Assembly: GCA_963778675.1 (NCBI GenBank)
Contig: CAVZVI010000011.1
Span: 248,001-312,000 of the forward strand
Origin: CAWCDJ01 sp963778675
GTDB lineage: Bacteria; Acidobacteriota; Terriglobia; Bryobacterales; Bryobacteraceae
Reading direction: 5' to 3'
DNA: 64,000 bases
Shown: positions 1 through 9,064 of the stretch, one piece after another
How the letters are laid out: every line of letters starts with the position of its first letter
Numbering within the stretch: the stretch's first letter is position 1
Translations under genes and position numbers: made by a program
The notes under the pieces: generated by a model
Databases searched by the model: none
Seen by the model: the letters and a program-made list of their open reading frames with translations, nothing else
What the model was told of the DNA's origin: nothing

Positions 1-2
1 TC

Positions 3-1163
3 AGTTTCCGCTCGGTGGATTTCGAAGACCTGATCGCCCGCATGGCGTGGATCTGCGGCCAGGAAGGCATCGAGGCCGATTCCGAAGCGCTGGCGGTGCT
101 GGCCCAGGCGGGCGAAGGCAGCGTGCGCGATTCGCTCTCGGCGCTCGACCAGGCCATCGCCTGCTGCGGCTCGAAGCTGGTGGCGGCGGATGTCCGCGCG
201 CTGCTGGGGGCGTTCGCCCTCGAATCGCTCGAGAAGGTGACGCAGGCGCTCACGGAGGGCGATTCGCGGCGCATGCTCGAGGTGGTGGACGAACTGGAAC
301 GCAACGGCCATAACCTGCAGCACTTCAGCCGCGAGTTGTCGCGCTTCTTCCGCAACCTGCTGGTGGCCCGCATCGCCGGATCGGAAACCCGCCTGGTGGC
401 AGCCTCCGCGGCGCAGCGCCAGAAGCTCGCCGAGATCGCCGCGGGCTTTTCCGAAGAGGACCTCAGCCGCTACCTGCAGCTCTCGCTCGACCTGTTCCGC
501 GACCTGCAGTTCTCGCTGCAGCCGCGCTTCCACCTGGAAATCGGGTTGGTGCGCCTGGTACAGGCGGGCCGACTGCTTCCCATCGAGCAGGCCCTTGCCG
601 GCCTGAGCCGGCCGTCCGCTTCGCCGCCGGTTCCGCCACCCACGCGCACCCCGCAGCCTCCGCCGGCCGCACCCGCGCGCACCGGCCCCACACCCTTCGA
701 ACTGGATCGCGCCAAGAAAGGGGCGTCGCGACCGCCCGAACCGCAGTCCTCCGGCGCCAACGCGCTCGCGCCCGAGCCGGCGCCGGTTCCGATGGCCTCC
801 GGCGATGCCCGCCGGCGCCTGCATGCCTGGCTTGTGGAACAGGGGCACACCCACCTGGCCGATGCCGTGGAGAACGCACGCATCGAAGCGTCCGGAGCCG
901 ATCTCAACATCACCGCACCCAAGTCGTACGCCTTGTACTTCCGCGACCGCGGCTTCGATGCCGCCGTTCGCGCCGTGTTCGGGCGGCCGCTGCGTCTCAA
1001 TCTGACGGCCGCCGAAACCCCTGCCGCCGAGGCGCCCCTCCCCCAGGGCCGCTCCGCCGGCGAAGACGCAGCCTCCGAGCGCGCGCTCGCCAACCCGGAA
1101 GTGCAGCGGTTCCGCGAGGTCTTCGGCGGGGAAATTCGAAAGGTTCGCAATCTCAAGGAGTAG
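3..1163 (+). CDS. dnaX: DNA polymerase III subunit gamma/tau, C-terminal part (5' end outside window)
   Basis: Clamp-loader subunit that loads the sliding clamp and, as tau, tethers the polymerase. The frame is open to the left edge, and the first residues (SFRSVDFEDLIARM) already lie inside the AAA+ module, so the P-loop and zinc site are outside the window. Visible are the sensor/lid region (EGSVRDSLSALDQAIA), domain III helices (NLQHFSRELSRFFRNLL), a Pro/Ala-rich linker at about residues 200-255 of this fragment, and a C-terminal domain ending IRKVRNLKE. It is followed 4 bases later by the YbaB/EbfC gene and then recR, a common bacterial gene order. The GTG at position 15 is internal and not the true start. 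Confidence 0.93.
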   Translation, partial: SFRSVDFEDLIARMAWICGQEGIEADSEALAVLAQAGEGSVRDSLSALDQAIACCGSKLVAADVRALLGAFALESLEKVTQALTEGDSRRMLEVVDELERNGHNLQHFSRELSRFFRNLLVARIAGSETRLVAASAAQRQKLAEIAAGFSEEDLSRYLQLSLDLFRDLQFSLQPRFHLEIGLVRLVQAGRLLPIEQALAGLSRPSASPPVPPPTRTPQPPPAAPARTGPTPFELDRAKKGASRPPEPQSSGANALAPEPAPVPMASGDARRRLHAWLVEQGHTHLADAVENARIEASGADLNITAPKSYALYFRDRGFDAAVRAVFGRPLRLNLTAAETPAAEAPLPQGRSAGEDAASERALANPEVQRFREVFGGEIRKVRNLKE

Positions 1164-1167
1164 CAAC

Positions 1168-1476
1168 GTGAAACTACCGGGCAACATGCAGCAAATGATG
1201 CGCCAGGCGCAGCAGATGCAGGAAAAGCTCCAACAGGAGATCGCCCTGATCAAGGTCGACGCCACCGCCGGCGGCGGCATGGTCACGGTGCAGATGGACG
1301 GCCAGAAGAACCTGCTTTCGGTCAAGATCGAACCCGAGGTGGCCGGCGATGTCGAGATGCTTCAGGACATGATCGTGGCCGCCGCAAGCGAGGCCGTCAA
1401 GAAGGTCGACGAGCAGATCAAAGAGAAGATGGGCGGCATGCTGGGCGGCATGGGCCTGCCCCCCGGCCTGTTCTGA
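1168..1476 (+). CDS. YbaB/EbfC family nucleoid-associated protein
   Basis: A 102-residue DNA-binding protein of the YbaB/EbfC family, typically a homodimer that binds DNA. The N-terminus is a Met/Gln-rich amphipathic helix (MQQMMRQAQQMQEKLQQE), followed by the family beta-sheet (VTVQMDGQKNLLSVKI) and a Gly/Met-rich tail (MGGMLGGMGLPPG). The start is GTG, with an AAGGAG Shine-Dalgarno inside the end of dnaX (1155-1160). Its position between dnaX and recR matches the conserved context of this family and suggests a link to replication-recombination. The length is normal for the family. Confidence 0.93.
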   Translation: MKLPGNMQQMMRQAQQMQEKLQQEIALIKVDATAGGGMVTVQMDGQKNLLSVKIEPEVAGDVEMLQDMIVAAASEAVKKVDEQIKEKMGGMLGGMGLPPGLF

Positions 1477-1479
1477 TCC

Positions 1480-2079
1480 ATGCCCGATTTCGCCGAACCG
1501 CTGGCGCGGCTCATCAACGAATTCAAGCGCCTTCCCGGCATCGGACAGAAGTCCGCGCAGCGCATCGCCTTTCACGTGCTTCGCGCCGGACGCGAGGACG
1601 CAGAACACCTGGCCCAGGCGCTGCTCGACGTGAAGGATAAGCTCGGCCTTTGCCGCGTTTGCAACAACATCAGCGACAGCGAGCTTTGCCAGTATTGCTC
1701 GAACCCGGGGCGCGACGCGCGCGTGGTTTGCGTGGTGGAGGAGCCGCACAACATCGTCGGCATCGAGACCACACGGCAGTTCGAAGGGCAGTACCACGTG
1801 CTGCACGGGTCGCTCTCCCCGCTGCGCGGCGTCGGGCCGGAATCGCTGAAGATTAAAGGCCTGGTGGAGCGCATCGGGCAGGGCGAAATCGAAGAGGTGA
1901 TCGTGGCCACCAATCCGACCGTGGAAGGCGAAGCCACCGCCGTCTACCTGGCGCGCCTGCTCAAACCGCTGGGCGTCAAGGTGACGCGCATCGCCATGGG
2001 CATCCCGGTGGGCAGCGACCTGGAATTCGCCGACGAGGTCACTATGTCGAAGTCCCTCGAAGGCCGGCGGGAGATGTAG
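1480..2079 (+). CDS. recR: Recombination protein RecR
   Basis: RecFOR-pathway protein that helps load RecA on gapped DNA. The 199-residue length is typical. It shows the N-terminal helix-hairpin-helix (RLPGIGQKSAQRIAFHVLR), a four-cysteine zinc motif (CRVCNNISDSELCQYC, about residues 57-72) and a Toprim domain opening with VVCVVEEPHNIVGIE. It closes with the family signature GSDLEFADEVTMSKSLEGRR. It starts 3 bases after the YbaB stop, completing the dnaX-ybaB-recR unit. The next gene converges from the other strand after a gap of about 24 bases. Confidence 0.96.
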   Translation: MPDFAEPLARLINEFKRLPGIGQKSAQRIAFHVLRAGREDAEHLAQALLDVKDKLGLCRVCNNISDSELCQYCSNPGRDARVVCVVEEPHNIVGIETTRQFEGQYHVLHGSLSPLRGVGPESLKIKGLVERIGQGEIEEVIVATNPTVEGEATAVYLARLLKPLGVKVTRIAMGIPVGSDLEFADEVTMSKSLEGRREM

Positions 2080-2102
2080 GCACTCTCGATCTGCTGATCC
2101 AA

Positions 2103-4478
2103 CTACGTGGAAAGTGTCTCTCTCACCTTGCGTGCCAGGCTCGACGCCGCGAACGGCTTTTGCAGGAACGGCGCACCTTCCTCCAGAATCCGGCTGCCGG
2201 CCAGGTGATGGTCCGCATACCCCGACATATACATGACCTTCAAATCCGGGCGCTCATCCTGCAGGGAATCCGCGAGGTCGAGACCGCTGCCGCGGGGCAT
2301 CACCACATCCGTCAGCAGGAGGTCGATCTTTCCAGCGAAGCCTCGCGCGATCATCATCGCCTCGTCAGGCCCTTCTGCCGACAGCACACGGTAACCGAAC
2401 TTCTGCAACACGGTCAGCACCAGGCGCCGAATCCGCTCCTCGTCTTCGCAGACCAGGATCGTCTCGCTGCCCCTGATGTCGGAGGGGACACCGGCGGCGT
2501 GCTGGGTTTCTTCTGCGGCCTCCGCCAGCGGCAGATAAATCTTGAACGTAGTTCCTTTTCCGGGCTCACTGTAGACGGCGATCTCCCCGCCGCTCTGCTT
2601 GACGATGCCGTACACGATCGACAATCCCAGGCCGGTTCCCTTTCCCGGCACCTTGGTGGTGAAGAACGGCTCGAAGAGGCGGCTGCGCACTTCGCTGGTC
2701 ATGCCGGTTCCGTTATCGCTGATCGCCAGCATGGAGTAAGGGCCCGGCTTTACGCCGAAGTGGCGATCCGAATAGTGTTCGTCGAGCACGGTCGCAGCGG
2801 TCTCGATGGTGAGCCTGCCTCCGTTGGCCATGGCGTCGCGCGCGTTCACTACCAGGTTCATGATCACCTGGTCGATGTGTCCGGGGTCCACGTTCACACG
2901 GCCAAGCCGGGGGTCCAGCCTGGTCACGATCTCGATGTCTTCGCCGATCACCCGCTTTAATAGCTTGATCGAGTGCTCGACAACCTCATTGAGGTCCACG
3001 ATCCGCGGCTGGCTGATTTGCCTCCGGCTGAAGGCCAGCAACTGCGCCGTCAGGGAGGCTGCCCGGTTTCCGGCGTATTGAATCTCCTGCGCATATTCGA
3101 CCAGGTCGGCCCGGCCCGCCGCCTCCTCGATCAGCGTTTCGGAATAGCCGGCGATGACCGTGAGCAGGTTGTTGAAATCGTGCGCCACGCCACCGGCCAG
3201 CCGGCCCACCGCTTCCAGCCTCTGGGATTGCCGGAACTGCTCCTCCAGGAGCTTCCGCTGGGTAGCGTCGCTATCGATCGCGATGGTTCCATTGATCTTC
3301 CCGGCTGCGTCCCGCAGCGGCGCCGTCCAAATCTCCACCTGGATACGCGTCCCGTCCTTGCGCACCCGCTGGCGCTCCAGTCCCGAGAGGGTCTCGCCGT
3401 TGCGAAACCGCCCCAGCCAGTTCTCGTACTCCTGCCGCAACTCCTCGGGCACGACCGGCAGCGGACGCCCGATCACTTCCGCCTCAGTCCACCCAAAGAT
3501 GCGTTCCGCCGCGGGATTCCAGAACCGGACATTTCCCTCCAGGTCTACCGCCCAGATGGCGAGGGGACTCGATTGGATGATCGCCTGCCTCACCTCGTTG
3601 GCCTGCCGCAATTCTTCGTTGGCCTCGCGAAGCTGGGTGGTCCGGCGCAAGACCTTGGCCTCCAACTCGCTGCGCGCCTCACGCAACTGCTCGCCCTGCG
3701 CGGCCAGCATCCTCGAGGTCTCGACCAGGGTCGCTTCCAGTCGTGCGATCTCGTCACTTCCCTTCACCTCGACTTCCAGGGGCCTGCCCTCAGCCAGCAG
3801 GCGCGCGCCTCGCTCGACCTGGCGCACGCGCTTTTCAATCCCCGTGGCGAAAATCAGCGCCGCCAGTACCCCACCCAGCAGCCCGGCCAAGCCGCCGCCG
3901 ATCACGGCGTACTGGAGCCGCTGTTGCAAGCGATTCGCCTGAGCCGTCCGCTCCCCCAGCAAGCGCCGCTCCTCAGCCTGCATCGCGTCCAGCTCGGCGC
4001 GGAGCCGGCCCATCGCCGCATTGGCGGCTTCAAATTCGGCAGATCCGCTGCTCGCCTCCTGCGGGGGGGCCTGCCGGAGACGATCCAGTAGCTCCATGTT
4101 CATCCGGACCAGATCCTCGACTTTCGCCAGTTGCGCGGTTTGAGCGGGGTTGTCTCTTACCAGACCTTTTAGAGCCGCCAGCCGCGCCGGAATTCCCGCA
4201 CGTGCCGCGTCGTACGGATCGAGCAAAGAGGGGCTGCGGGTGAGGAGGTACCCGCGCACCCCTGCCTCCGCGCCGGTCACCAGGTTTGTCAGGCCCCGAA
4301 TCTGAGCGCCCAGTTCGTAGGTATGGTTCACCCATCCCTGGGCGTCCAGGGCCCGCTGACTGTACTGGTAGAACACTGCCATCGCCAGAAGGATGGCAAT
4401 CAAAGGAATCAGGACAACCAGAAATCCCTTGGCGCGAAGCGACAGGTTTTCGAAAGCTGCGGCGTAGCGCCTGGTCAT
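2103..4478 (-). CDS. Hybrid sensor histidine kinase (CHASE3-like sensor, PAS, HisKA, HATPase, receiver)
   Basis: A 791-residue membrane-bound two-component kinase. TM1 lies at about 17-41 and TM2 at about 190-213. They bracket a periplasmic helical domain with CHASE3-like features (TGAEAGVRGYLLT). A HAMP/coiled-coil stretch and a PAS domain (about 290-410, FWNPAAERIFGW) follow. Next come HisKA with the phospho-acceptor His near 432 (GGVAHDFNNLL), HATPase boxes (N-box VNARDAM, DNGTGM, GTGLGLSIVYG), and a C-terminal receiver with the phospho-Asp near 722 (LLLTDVVMPRGSG) and KPF lysine. All catalytic residues are present. No separate output regulator is adjacent, so the target is unknown. ATG start; the upstream Shine-Dalgarno is weak. 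Confidence 0.9.
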   Translation of the reverse strand: MTRRYAAAFENLSLRAKGFLVVLIPLIAILLAMAVFYQYSQRALDAQGWVNHTYELGAQIRGLTNLVTGAEAGVRGYLLTRSPSLLDPYDAARAGIPARLAALKGLVRDNPAQTAQLAKVEDLVRMNMELLDRLRQAPPQEASSGSAEFEAANAAMGRLRAELDAMQAEERRLLGERTAQANRLQQRLQYAVIGGGLAGLLGGVLAALIFATGIEKRVRQVERGARLLAEGRPLEVEVKGSDEIARLEATLVETSRMLAAQGEQLREARSELEAKVLRRTTQLREANEELRQANEVRQAIIQSSPLAIWAVDLEGNVRFWNPAAERIFGWTEAEVIGRPLPVVPEELRQEYENWLGRFRNGETLSGLERQRVRKDGTRIQVEIWTAPLRDAAGKINGTIAIDSDATQRKLLEEQFRQSQRLEAVGRLAGGVAHDFNNLLTVIAGYSETLIEEAAGRADLVEYAQEIQYAGNRAASLTAQLLAFSRRQISQPRIVDLNEVVEHSIKLLKRVIGEDIEIVTRLDPRLGRVNVDPGHIDQVIMNLVVNARDAMANGGRLTIETAATVLDEHYSDRHFGVKPGPYSMLAISDNGTGMTSEVRSRLFEPFFTTKVPGKGTGLGLSIVYGIVKQSGGEIAVYSEPGKGTTFKIYLPLAEAAEETQHAAGVPSDIRGSETILVCEDEERIRRLVLTVLQKFGYRVLSAEGPDEAMMIARGFAGKIDLLLTDVVMPRGSGLDLADSLQDERPDLKVMYMSGYADHHLAGSRILEEGAPFLQKPFAASSLARKVRETLST

Positions 4479-4493
4479 GTAATAACGCCTGAA

Positions 4494-5798
4494 CTATTCT
4501 ATAGGCAATTCGCAAACTTCGCCGAGGCCATCTTTGGTAACTTCGCCGATCTCTACCTCGATTAGTCGGTTTGCCTCTCGCCCCCTGGCCAGTTCCACAG
4601 TTAGATAGTTGCCGGTGAGCGCTCTGCCCGGCTCGTGCAGAGTGACCGCCGAAAGCGTCCGCCCGACCATCGCACGCCGGAATTCGAGGTTCTTGGCCGC
4701 TGCCAGTTCACGCAGAATCCGATTGCGCTCCTTGCGAAGCGGCATGGGAACGCTGCCCGGCGCGTCCGCCGCGGGAGTGCCCGGGCGCTCCGAGTAAGTG
4801 AAGACGTGGAGATAGGTGAACGGCATTTCTTCAATGAACTGCCGGCTTTCTTCGAAGTCAGCCGCGGTTTCGCCGGGAAACCCCACCATGACGTCAGCCC
4901 CAATAGCGGCGTCAGGCATCCACGCCCGCGCGCGGCCCACGCGGTCGGCGTAGTGCCGCGGCCGGTACTTCCGCCGCATGAGGCGCAGAATCCGGTCCGA
5001 CCCCGTTTGCAACGGCGCATGCACGTGCCGGGCGATGCGCGGCGACTCCGCCATCAGGCCGAGCAGGTCGTCGGAGAAATCCATCGGCTCGACCGAGCTC
5101 AGGCGAAGGCGCTCCACCCCGGTTTCCGCCAGCAGCAGCCGCACCAGGTCCGCCAGCCGCATGCGGCTGCCGGGTTCCCTACCCCATCGCCCCAGGTTGA
5201 TGCCGCTCAGAACCACTTCCCGGTACTTGAGGGCCAGTCCGCGCACCTGCTGCACCACCTGCTCCGCGGGCGAACTGCGGCTGCGTCCGCGGACGAACGG
5301 GATGATACAGAACGAGCAGCGGTTATTGCAACCGTCCTGTATCTTGAGGTTCGGCCGAGTGCGGTCGCCCGCCGCTTCTTCCACGGGCGCCGAGAGAAAG
5401 TCCCGCTGCGCGAAGATGTCGCCCACATGGATGTTGCCGTGGTAAGGGGCGGCCTCGCCAGCGCCGATCGTCACCAGGTTGGCGATCTGGGTTTTGTGCG
5501 AATTCCCGACCACCCATTCGACCCCGGGCATGCACGCCAGTTCCTGGGGCGCCCGCTGAGCGTAGCAGCCGGTCACCAGAATGCGCGCCGACGGGTTCTC
5601 ACGGTGTACCCGGCGGATGGTCTGCCGTACGTCGTCATCAGCCGCCGACGTCACCGTGCAGGTGTTCAGGATCACCAGGTCCGCGCCGGCGCGTTCGCCC
5701 GACGATTCCAGGCCTTTGGCCGCCAACATCGATTCCAGCGCGGCTCCATCGGCCTGGGTAGCCCTACATCCGAAATTCTGTACGAAGTATTTCCCCAC
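4494..5798 (-). CDS. mtaB: MtaB-type tRNA methylthiotransferase (radical SAM)
   Basis: Predicted enzyme that converts t6A37 to ms2t6A37 in tRNA by radical-SAM methylthiolation. It has an N-terminal MTTase domain opening with KYFVQNFGCRATQADG and further conserved cysteines (LNTCTVT, TGCYAQR). The radical-SAM 4Fe-4S motif CNNRCSFC lies at about residues 156-163, followed by IIPFVRGRSRSS and a C-terminal TRAM-like segment (LTGNYLTVELA). At 434 residues it is normal for the family. Assignment to MtaB rather than MiaB rests on the N-terminus 'FGCRATQADG' and the short C-terminus. The start is GTG at 5798. The gene lies 15 bases upstream of the histidine kinase, possibly co-transcribed. Confidence 0.88.
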   Translation of the reverse strand: MGKYFVQNFGCRATQADGAALESMLAAKGLESSGERAGADLVILNTCTVTSAADDDVRQTIRRVHRENPSARILVTGCYAQRAPQELACMPGVEWVVGNSHKTQIANLVTIGAGEAAPYHGNIHVGDIFAQRDFLSAPVEEAAGDRTRPNLKIQDGCNNRCSFCIIPFVRGRSRSSPAEQVVQQVRGLALKYREVVLSGINLGRWGREPGSRMRLADLVRLLLAETGVERLRLSSVEPMDFSDDLLGLMAESPRIARHVHAPLQTGSDRILRLMRRKYRPRHYADRVGRARAWMPDAAIGADVMVGFPGETAADFEESRQFIEEMPFTYLHVFTYSERPGTPAADAPGSVPMPLRKERNRILRELAAAKNLEFRRAMVGRTLSAVTLHEPGRALTGNYLTVELARGREANRLIEVEIGEVTKDGLGEVCELPIE

Positions 5799-5846
5799 CT
5801 GACTCTATTGTCGCAGGCCTTCCGGCCTGTAAGGCAGCCGGCTTCC

Positions 5847-6398
5847 TCACTGGGCCGCCTGGGCCGCTTTCAATTGGGCGATTCGCTCCTGCATGTGCCG
5901 CGTCAGGTGCGGCGTGATCCCCAGCATGCGCTCCATCAGCATCAACTGCCCGCGGTGGTGCATCTCGTGCTCTTTGGGCGCCATGACCATCTCGAAGCGG
6001 GACTTGCTCGGCGGCACCATGCCCTCGGGATACTGCACGCGCTCAGCAAGTTCCTCTTCGGTCAGGGCTTCCAGCACCTTGGCGTACTTCTCGCCCTCTG
6101 TGCGCAACAGTTCGAGAATCTCGCTCTTCGAGCGCGGCTTCTTTTCCTCGGCGATCTGCTTCCCCATGAAGCCGAAGAAATCGAGGCCCACCAGCGTATT
6201 GAGCTTCTCGACCCCGTGAATCTGTTCCTGCAGGCGCGAGGCCACCGCGATGTGTACCAGTGTCTCTGCAACCGACCGCAACTCCGGGGTTGCGCGGTAG
6301 CCATAGTCCTGTTCGGCGATCTCTTCGGCGATCTGGATGGTGTTCTTGCGAACGGTGCGGAACGATGCCGCGAGTTCTTTCGGTCCGTAGTAAGTCAA
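5847..6398 (-). CDS. DinB family protein (predicted metal-dependent four-helix protein)
   Basis: A 183-residue cytosolic protein of the DinB/YfiT-like four-helix superfamily, which includes thiol-dependent metal transferases. Putative metal-binding histidines are in LVHIAVA and in the late EHEMHHRGQLML motif characteristic of the fold. The start is TTG at 6398 and is favoured because a strong GGAGGAG lies about 9 bases upstream. No signal peptide is visible. The substrate is unknown. A second DinB protein in this window (56775-57296) carries a signal peptide, so the two are not simple duplicates. Confidence 0.85.
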   Translation of the reverse strand: MTYYGPKELAASFRTVRKNTIQIAEEIAEQDYGYRATPELRSVAETLVHIAVASRLQEQIHGVEKLNTLVGLDFFGFMGKQIAEEKKPRSKSEILELLRTEGEKYAKVLEALTEEELAERVQYPEGMVPPSKSRFEMVMAPKEHEMHHRGQLMLMERMLGITPHLTRHMQERIAQLKAAQAAQ

Positions 6399-6432
6399 TG
6401 AGTCAGGCTCCTCCGTTTATCGTGATTTCGAT

Positions 6433-8103
6433 TCAATACAGCATGAACGACCATAGCTCATCGCCGGTCGCGGCAATCAGGTACTGGTGTCCGCCGAGAA
6501 GGAAGGTCTGCGGGGCGTTGGTGACCGGGCCGATGCGTGTGCTCCAAAGAGGCTTCCCGGTGGCCACGTCATGCGCCACCAGGTTGCCGGAGCCATCGGC
6601 CGCGAACAGCAGCTTGCCGGCGGTAGTGAGTAATCCGCCACCGCCGCCGACGCCAAAATACGGGTGCCGCCATACGACCTTCCCGGTCTTGTAGTCGATC
6701 GCCGATAGATAGTTTCCGCCCGTACCGACGATGTCTTCCTCGCTTCCGCCAAGCCCCATGGAACCCCTCGGATCGATGTCGGTGAGATAGAAAATCGAGT
6801 AACCATTATCTTCCGCGACATAGAACAGGCCCGTATCCGGAGAGTACGCCGGCGGCTGCCAGTTGATCGTGCCGCCCGCGGTCGGCGAAACCAGCGAGCC
6901 GCCCACGGTCGCGTCCTTACCGGGGTCGCGTTTGGGGCCGCCGAACTGGTTCAAGCCCTTCGCCCAATTCGTCCGCGTTCCATACTTAGTGGTCAATAGG
7001 TGCTCGCCGGTTACGCGGTCGAGGACGAAGAAATACCCATTGCGCGCGGCCGTCAGGACCAGTTTCCGCATCTTGCCCTGGAACATCGCGTCGACCAGGA
7101 TTGGGGTCTGCGCGGAATCGTAATCGTGCATGTCGTGCGGCGACGTCTGGAAATACCAGGCCATCTTGCCGGTATCCACGTTCAGCGCGATGAGCGAACA
7201 GCTGAACAGGTTGTCGCCGTCGCCGCGCGTGCCCGTGGTGTAGGCCGGAGTGGGGTTGCCCGTGCCGAAGATGTACAGCTTCGTCTGGGGGTCGTAAGCG
7301 CCCGGAATCCACGTCTGGGCGCCGCCATGCCGGGCCGCATCGAGGCTGGCCCAGGTGTCGAGGCCCGGGTCGCCTTTCTCCATGGGCACGGTGTAGTGCT
7401 TCCATTGCAGGTCGCCGGTCTCCGGATCGAACGATTGCAGGAACCCGGGCGAATCGATATCGTTGCCCGTCCCCACCAGAACATGATTCCCGACGACGAT
7501 GGGGGCCGGAGTCGAGAAGTAGCCTTGCTCCAGGTCGGCGATCGGCTTGTGCCAGCGCTCTTTGCCGGTCTTGGCATCGAGCGAGACCAGGTAATCGTCG
7601 GGCGTCTCCATGAACAGGTAGTCGTTCCACATCGCCATGCCGCGATTGCCGATGTGGGTGCCGCCTTTGGTCTTCCAGAAGTAATGCCAGATCTCGTGCC
7701 CATCGATGGCGTCGACCGCCCACGCGTTATCCGGCATGGTCACATACAGGACGCCGTCCACTTCGAGCACCGATCCCTTGATGGAGCCGCCGCCGGATGG
7801 AATGTCGCCCGGGCCTTCCCCGCCCACGATGACTTCAGCGGCACCGCCGCGCCCGAATCTGCCGCGGCCTCCGCCGCCGTTGCCCGTCCCGGGCGTCAAC
7901 CGCGTCATCCATGCCAGCGTGAGATGCTTCACGTTGGATTGGTCGATCTGCGAGAGTGTGCTGTAGCGTTTGCCGGTGTAATCGCCGTTGTAAGTCGGCC
8001 AGGAGTCCTTGAGGGGCTGGAGCAAGCTCGAGGGAGCGACTCCGCTTCCCTGCCCCATCAGGAGCGCCGGCAGCAGGCCGGCGAACAATTTGAGGAATCT
8101 CAT
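6433..8103 (-). CDS. PQQ-type beta-propeller dehydrogenase-like quinoprotein
   Basis: A 556-residue exported protein with an N-terminal signal peptide (LKLFAGLLPALLMGQG). The body carries repeated propeller blades of the PQQ enzyme type (VDAIDGHEIWHYFW, LDAKTGKERWHKP, ALNVDTGKMAWYFQ, DYKTGKVVWRHPYFG, HDVATGKPLWSTRIG). The early segment WPTYNGDYTGKRYSTLSQID matches the N-terminus of PQQ-dependent alcohol/glucose dehydrogenases. The ATG overlaps the stop of the upstream cytochrome c gene by four bases (ATGA), so electrons very likely pass to that cytochrome in the periplasm. I do not see the vicinal Cys-Cys typical of methanol dehydrogenases. Substrate unknown. Confidence 0.85.
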   Translation of the reverse strand: MRFLKLFAGLLPALLMGQGSGVAPSSLLQPLKDSWPTYNGDYTGKRYSTLSQIDQSNVKHLTLAWMTRLTPGTGNGGGGRGRFGRGGAAEVIVGGEGPGDIPSGGGSIKGSVLEVDGVLYVTMPDNAWAVDAIDGHEIWHYFWKTKGGTHIGNRGMAMWNDYLFMETPDDYLVSLDAKTGKERWHKPIADLEQGYFSTPAPIVVGNHVLVGTGNDIDSPGFLQSFDPETGDLQWKHYTVPMEKGDPGLDTWASLDAARHGGAQTWIPGAYDPQTKLYIFGTGNPTPAYTTGTRGDGDNLFSCSLIALNVDTGKMAWYFQTSPHDMHDYDSAQTPILVDAMFQGKMRKLVLTAARNGYFFVLDRVTGEHLLTTKYGTRTNWAKGLNQFGGPKRDPGKDATVGGSLVSPTAGGTINWQPPAYSPDTGLFYVAEDNGYSIFYLTDIDPRGSMGLGGSEEDIVGTGGNYLSAIDYKTGKVVWRHPYFGVGGGGGLLTTAGKLLFAADGSGNLVAHDVATGKPLWSTRIGPVTNAPQTFLLGGHQYLIAATGDELWSFMLY

Positions 8104-8978
8104 TTCAACGTCACCAGGTATGCGGTCACATCGTGCATGTCTTTGTCGGTATAGACGGCCAGCAGATCTCTATGCGCCTGCATGGGATCGTGAAACTCCA
8201 CCTTCGGGACGTCTCCGTCCCGGCGAAAGCTGCGCACCGTTCCATCCGCGAGGCCCACTGAAACCGCGAATTCGTCAATTCGCTCCAGCCGCCCCTCCAC
8301 CTTCTCTCCGGAGGGCAGAGTCACGGTGACCGTGGCCGTGCGAGCGTCCTTCCCGCCGGGCGCGGAGGCTGCGGGGGCCGCGCCTCGCCGCCGGCGATCG
8401 GCGCCGCTCACCCACGCGTTCTGCAGCATCTTGGGATCGGTAATGCGCGCGGCGATCCCTTCCAGGTCGCCGGTCGTCGAATGACATGAGGCGCATTTCT
8501 CCGCGAAGAACGCCTTACCGGCGGCGGCATCGCCGATCACGATAGTAGGAGGCGCTTCGCCGGCGGACGGGGGCTTGCCCTGCCCTTCGATCGTCGCCAC
8601 GACGCTTCGGACGTAAGCCGCCACCGCTTTCGCGTCGTCGGTGTTCAGGCCGATGGCCGGCATACCCGAGCTTTGGCGGCTGCCCTGAATGATCGGAACA
8701 ATCAACTCACCGTCCCGGTCCGTAAGAGCAACCTGCGACCGAAGGAGGTTCGGCCCACCCATGTCTCCGCCGCGGAGATCGGCGCCGTGGCAACCCCGGC
8801 AACTGACCCCGTAGAGCGTCTTGCCGTGCGCGACCTTCACCGGATCTTCCGGCGGACGAACCTGCCCCGGAATGAATCCGCCGCGGCGGCGTCCGCCATC
8901 CTGCGCGGCGGCGGCTAACGCCAAAACCATCGTGAGGCCGCAACACAGCGCGGCTGTCCTGCCGTTTCGGACCTGCAT
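8100..8978 (-). CDS. Exported dihaem c-type cytochrome
   Basis: About 292 residues, with a signal peptide (TAALCCGLTMVLALAAAAQ) and two haem-c attachment motifs: CRGCH at about 60-64 and CASCH near 160. The first is followed by cytochrome-c features (MPAIGLNTDDAKAVAAYVRS). The C-terminal part has a beta-rich insert (VTVTLPSGEKVEGRLERI). The start at 8978 is chosen because GAGGGGGA lies just upstream and the signal peptide follows at once; a longer frame to 9035 has no such support. It is translationally coupled to the PQQ protein downstream and is its likely electron acceptor. Confidence 0.88.
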   Translation of the reverse strand: MQVRNGRTAALCCGLTMVLALAAAAQDGGRRRGGFIPGQVRPPEDPVKVAHGKTLYGVSCRGCHGADLRGGDMGGPNLLRSQVALTDRDGELIVPIIQGSRQSSGMPAIGLNTDDAKAVAAYVRSVVATIEGQGKPPSAGEAPPTIVIGDAAAGKAFFAEKCASCHSTTGDLEGIAARITDPKMLQNAWVSGADRRRRGAAPAASAPGGKDARTATVTVTLPSGEKVEGRLERIDEFAVSVGLADGTVRSFRRDGDVPKVEFHDPMQAHRDLLAVYTDKDMHDVTAYLVTLK

Positions 8979-9064
8979 CTTCCCCCTCGCCCTCGGAAAT
9001 GTAGCGCGGAGCCGTTTGAGGCTCGTTCTTCGCATTGTACGTGATTCTGCGATACGATCCAGAG

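Noticed and set aside
3154..3942. Several long opposite-strand frames within the histidine kinase and similar GC-rich genes
   Set aside because: They are compositional shadows with Arg/Pro/Ser-rich noise and no family match.
9035..9064. Starting the VOC protein at 9035
   Set aside because: The extra ten residues are not family-like, and the Met at 9065 directly precedes the fold.
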